Below are positions 22,674-23,084 of a stretch of 23,084 nt of DNA, in pieces. The translations under genes were made by a program, and so were the position numbers. The notes under the pieces were generated by a model. That model saw only the letters and a list, made by a program, of their open reading frames with translations, did no database searches and had not been told where the DNA came from. The stretch is from Kiloniellales bacterium (GTDB lineage Bacteria > Pseudomonadota > Alphaproteobacteria > Kiloniellales > JAKSDN01), in assembly GCA_022360075.1 (NCBI GenBank), contig JAKSDN010000518.1:1-23084 (forward strand), written 5' to 3'. Position 1 is the first letter of the stretch; every line of letters starts with the position of its first letter.

Positions 22674-23084
22674 GACGCAAGGCGCGCTCTCCATCGTGTT
22701 ACCGTGTCTCAACGCCGCCGACGGCCTGCCGTCCACCTTCGCGGCGCTGGATGAGGCCCGGTTGCTCGGTCTCCTGCACGAGGTCTTGGTCGTCGACGGC
22801 GGCTCGCGAGACGGCACCGCGGCCCTCGCGGCCGGTCTCGGGGCCCGGGTGATCGAGAGCGCGCCAGGCCGCGGCCGGCAACTCGCCAAGGGCGGAGTGG
22901 CCGCGCGTGGCGATTGGCTCTTTTTCCTGCACGCCGATTCCCGGCCCGAGCCCGGCTGGTCCGAGACGGTCCGGGCATTCATCGCCGATCCGGCCAATTG
23001 CGAGCGAGCGGCGGTCTTCCGGCTGCGGCTCGACGATTCCGATCCGCGCGCCCGCCGGGTCGAGCGACTGGCCGGCTGGCGCGC
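22672..23084 (+). CDS. Family 2 glycosyltransferase, TIGR04283-like (partial, runs off window)
   Basis: An open frame of 137 codons reaches the window end without a stop. It starts MTQGALSIVLPCLNAADGLP, the nucleotide-sugar binding start of GT-A family 2 enzymes. It continues with EVLVVDGGSRDGTAALA (37-53) and GDWLFFLHADSRPEPGW (80-96), where LHADS replaces the usual DxD. The run of VDGGSRDGT, GRGRQLAKGG and FLHAD is typical of the TIGR04283 group, named for rSAM/selenodomain-associated or arsenosugar contexts. Acceptor and donor are unknown. No Shine-Dalgarno precedes ATG 22672, but the family begins at this point. It is head-to-head with the phosphotransferase gene, their start codons overlapping in CATG. 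Confidence 0.83.
   Translation, partial: MTQGALSIVLPCLNAADGLPSTFAALDEARLLGLLHEVLVVDGGSRDGTAALAAGLGARVIESAPGRGRQLAKGGVAARGDWLFFLHADSRPEPGWSETVRAFIADPANCERAAVFRLRLDDSDPRARRVERLAGWR

Overview
The window reads as chromosomal core DNA of a GC-rich alphaproteobacterium, probably from the Rhodospirillales and relatives (lineage inferred from gene content only). Three things point there: a CcrM-type GANTC methyltransferase, a separate F0 operon in the order atpI-atpB-atpE-atpG(b')-atpF, and an smc / dsbA / dciA / mutY / ccrM / rnhB neighbourhood. No tRNA, rRNA, CRISPR array, prophage or intact insertion sequence was seen.

Layout. (1) 1-2.7 kb: an Lrp/AsnC regulator, a YafJ-type class II glutamine amidotransferase, and a GcvA-like LysR regulator divergent from a small DUF1127 protein. 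(2) 2.7-7.5 kb, minus strand: a complete putrescine-type ABC importer, potF-potG-potH-potI. It has a structured potF leader, a hairpin between potF and potG, and a small secreted protein of unknown function just upstream. (3) 7.45-7.94 kb: a gene-free stretch of REP-like palindromes. (4) 7.9-10.4 kb, minus strand: the F0 part of ATP synthase behind a recognisable sigma-70-type promoter. (5) 10.6-18.5 kb: a genome-maintenance block of smc, a DsbA-like oxidoreductase, dciA, mutY (plus strand), ccrM and rnhB. (6) 18.5-19.9 kb: a KefB-like cation/proton antiporter, followed by a second repeat-bearing gap. (7) 20.2-23.1 kb: a COG1533/PA0069-type radical SAM protein, an APH-type phosphotransferase, and the start of a TIGR04283-like glycosyltransferase that runs off the window end.

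How the parts connect. GANTC sites, the target of the CcrM encoded here, lie in or beside several proposed promoters: ccrM itself, dsbA, the atp operon, potF, yafJ and the antiporter. This would fit cell-cycle methylation control but is inference. The most novel-looking locus is the radical SAM gene. Its protein ends in QLSLF, a textbook beta-sliding-clamp binding motif, and its predicted leaderless promoter carries a one-mismatch alphaproteobacterial LexA box over the -35. Together these suggest a damage-inducible, clamp-tethered DNA repair enzyme of the photoproduct-lyase superfamily.

Several genes use non-ATG starts (smc TTG; potG, dciA and the secreted protein GTG). Most other long open frames are antisense or out-of-frame shadows caused by the high GC content.
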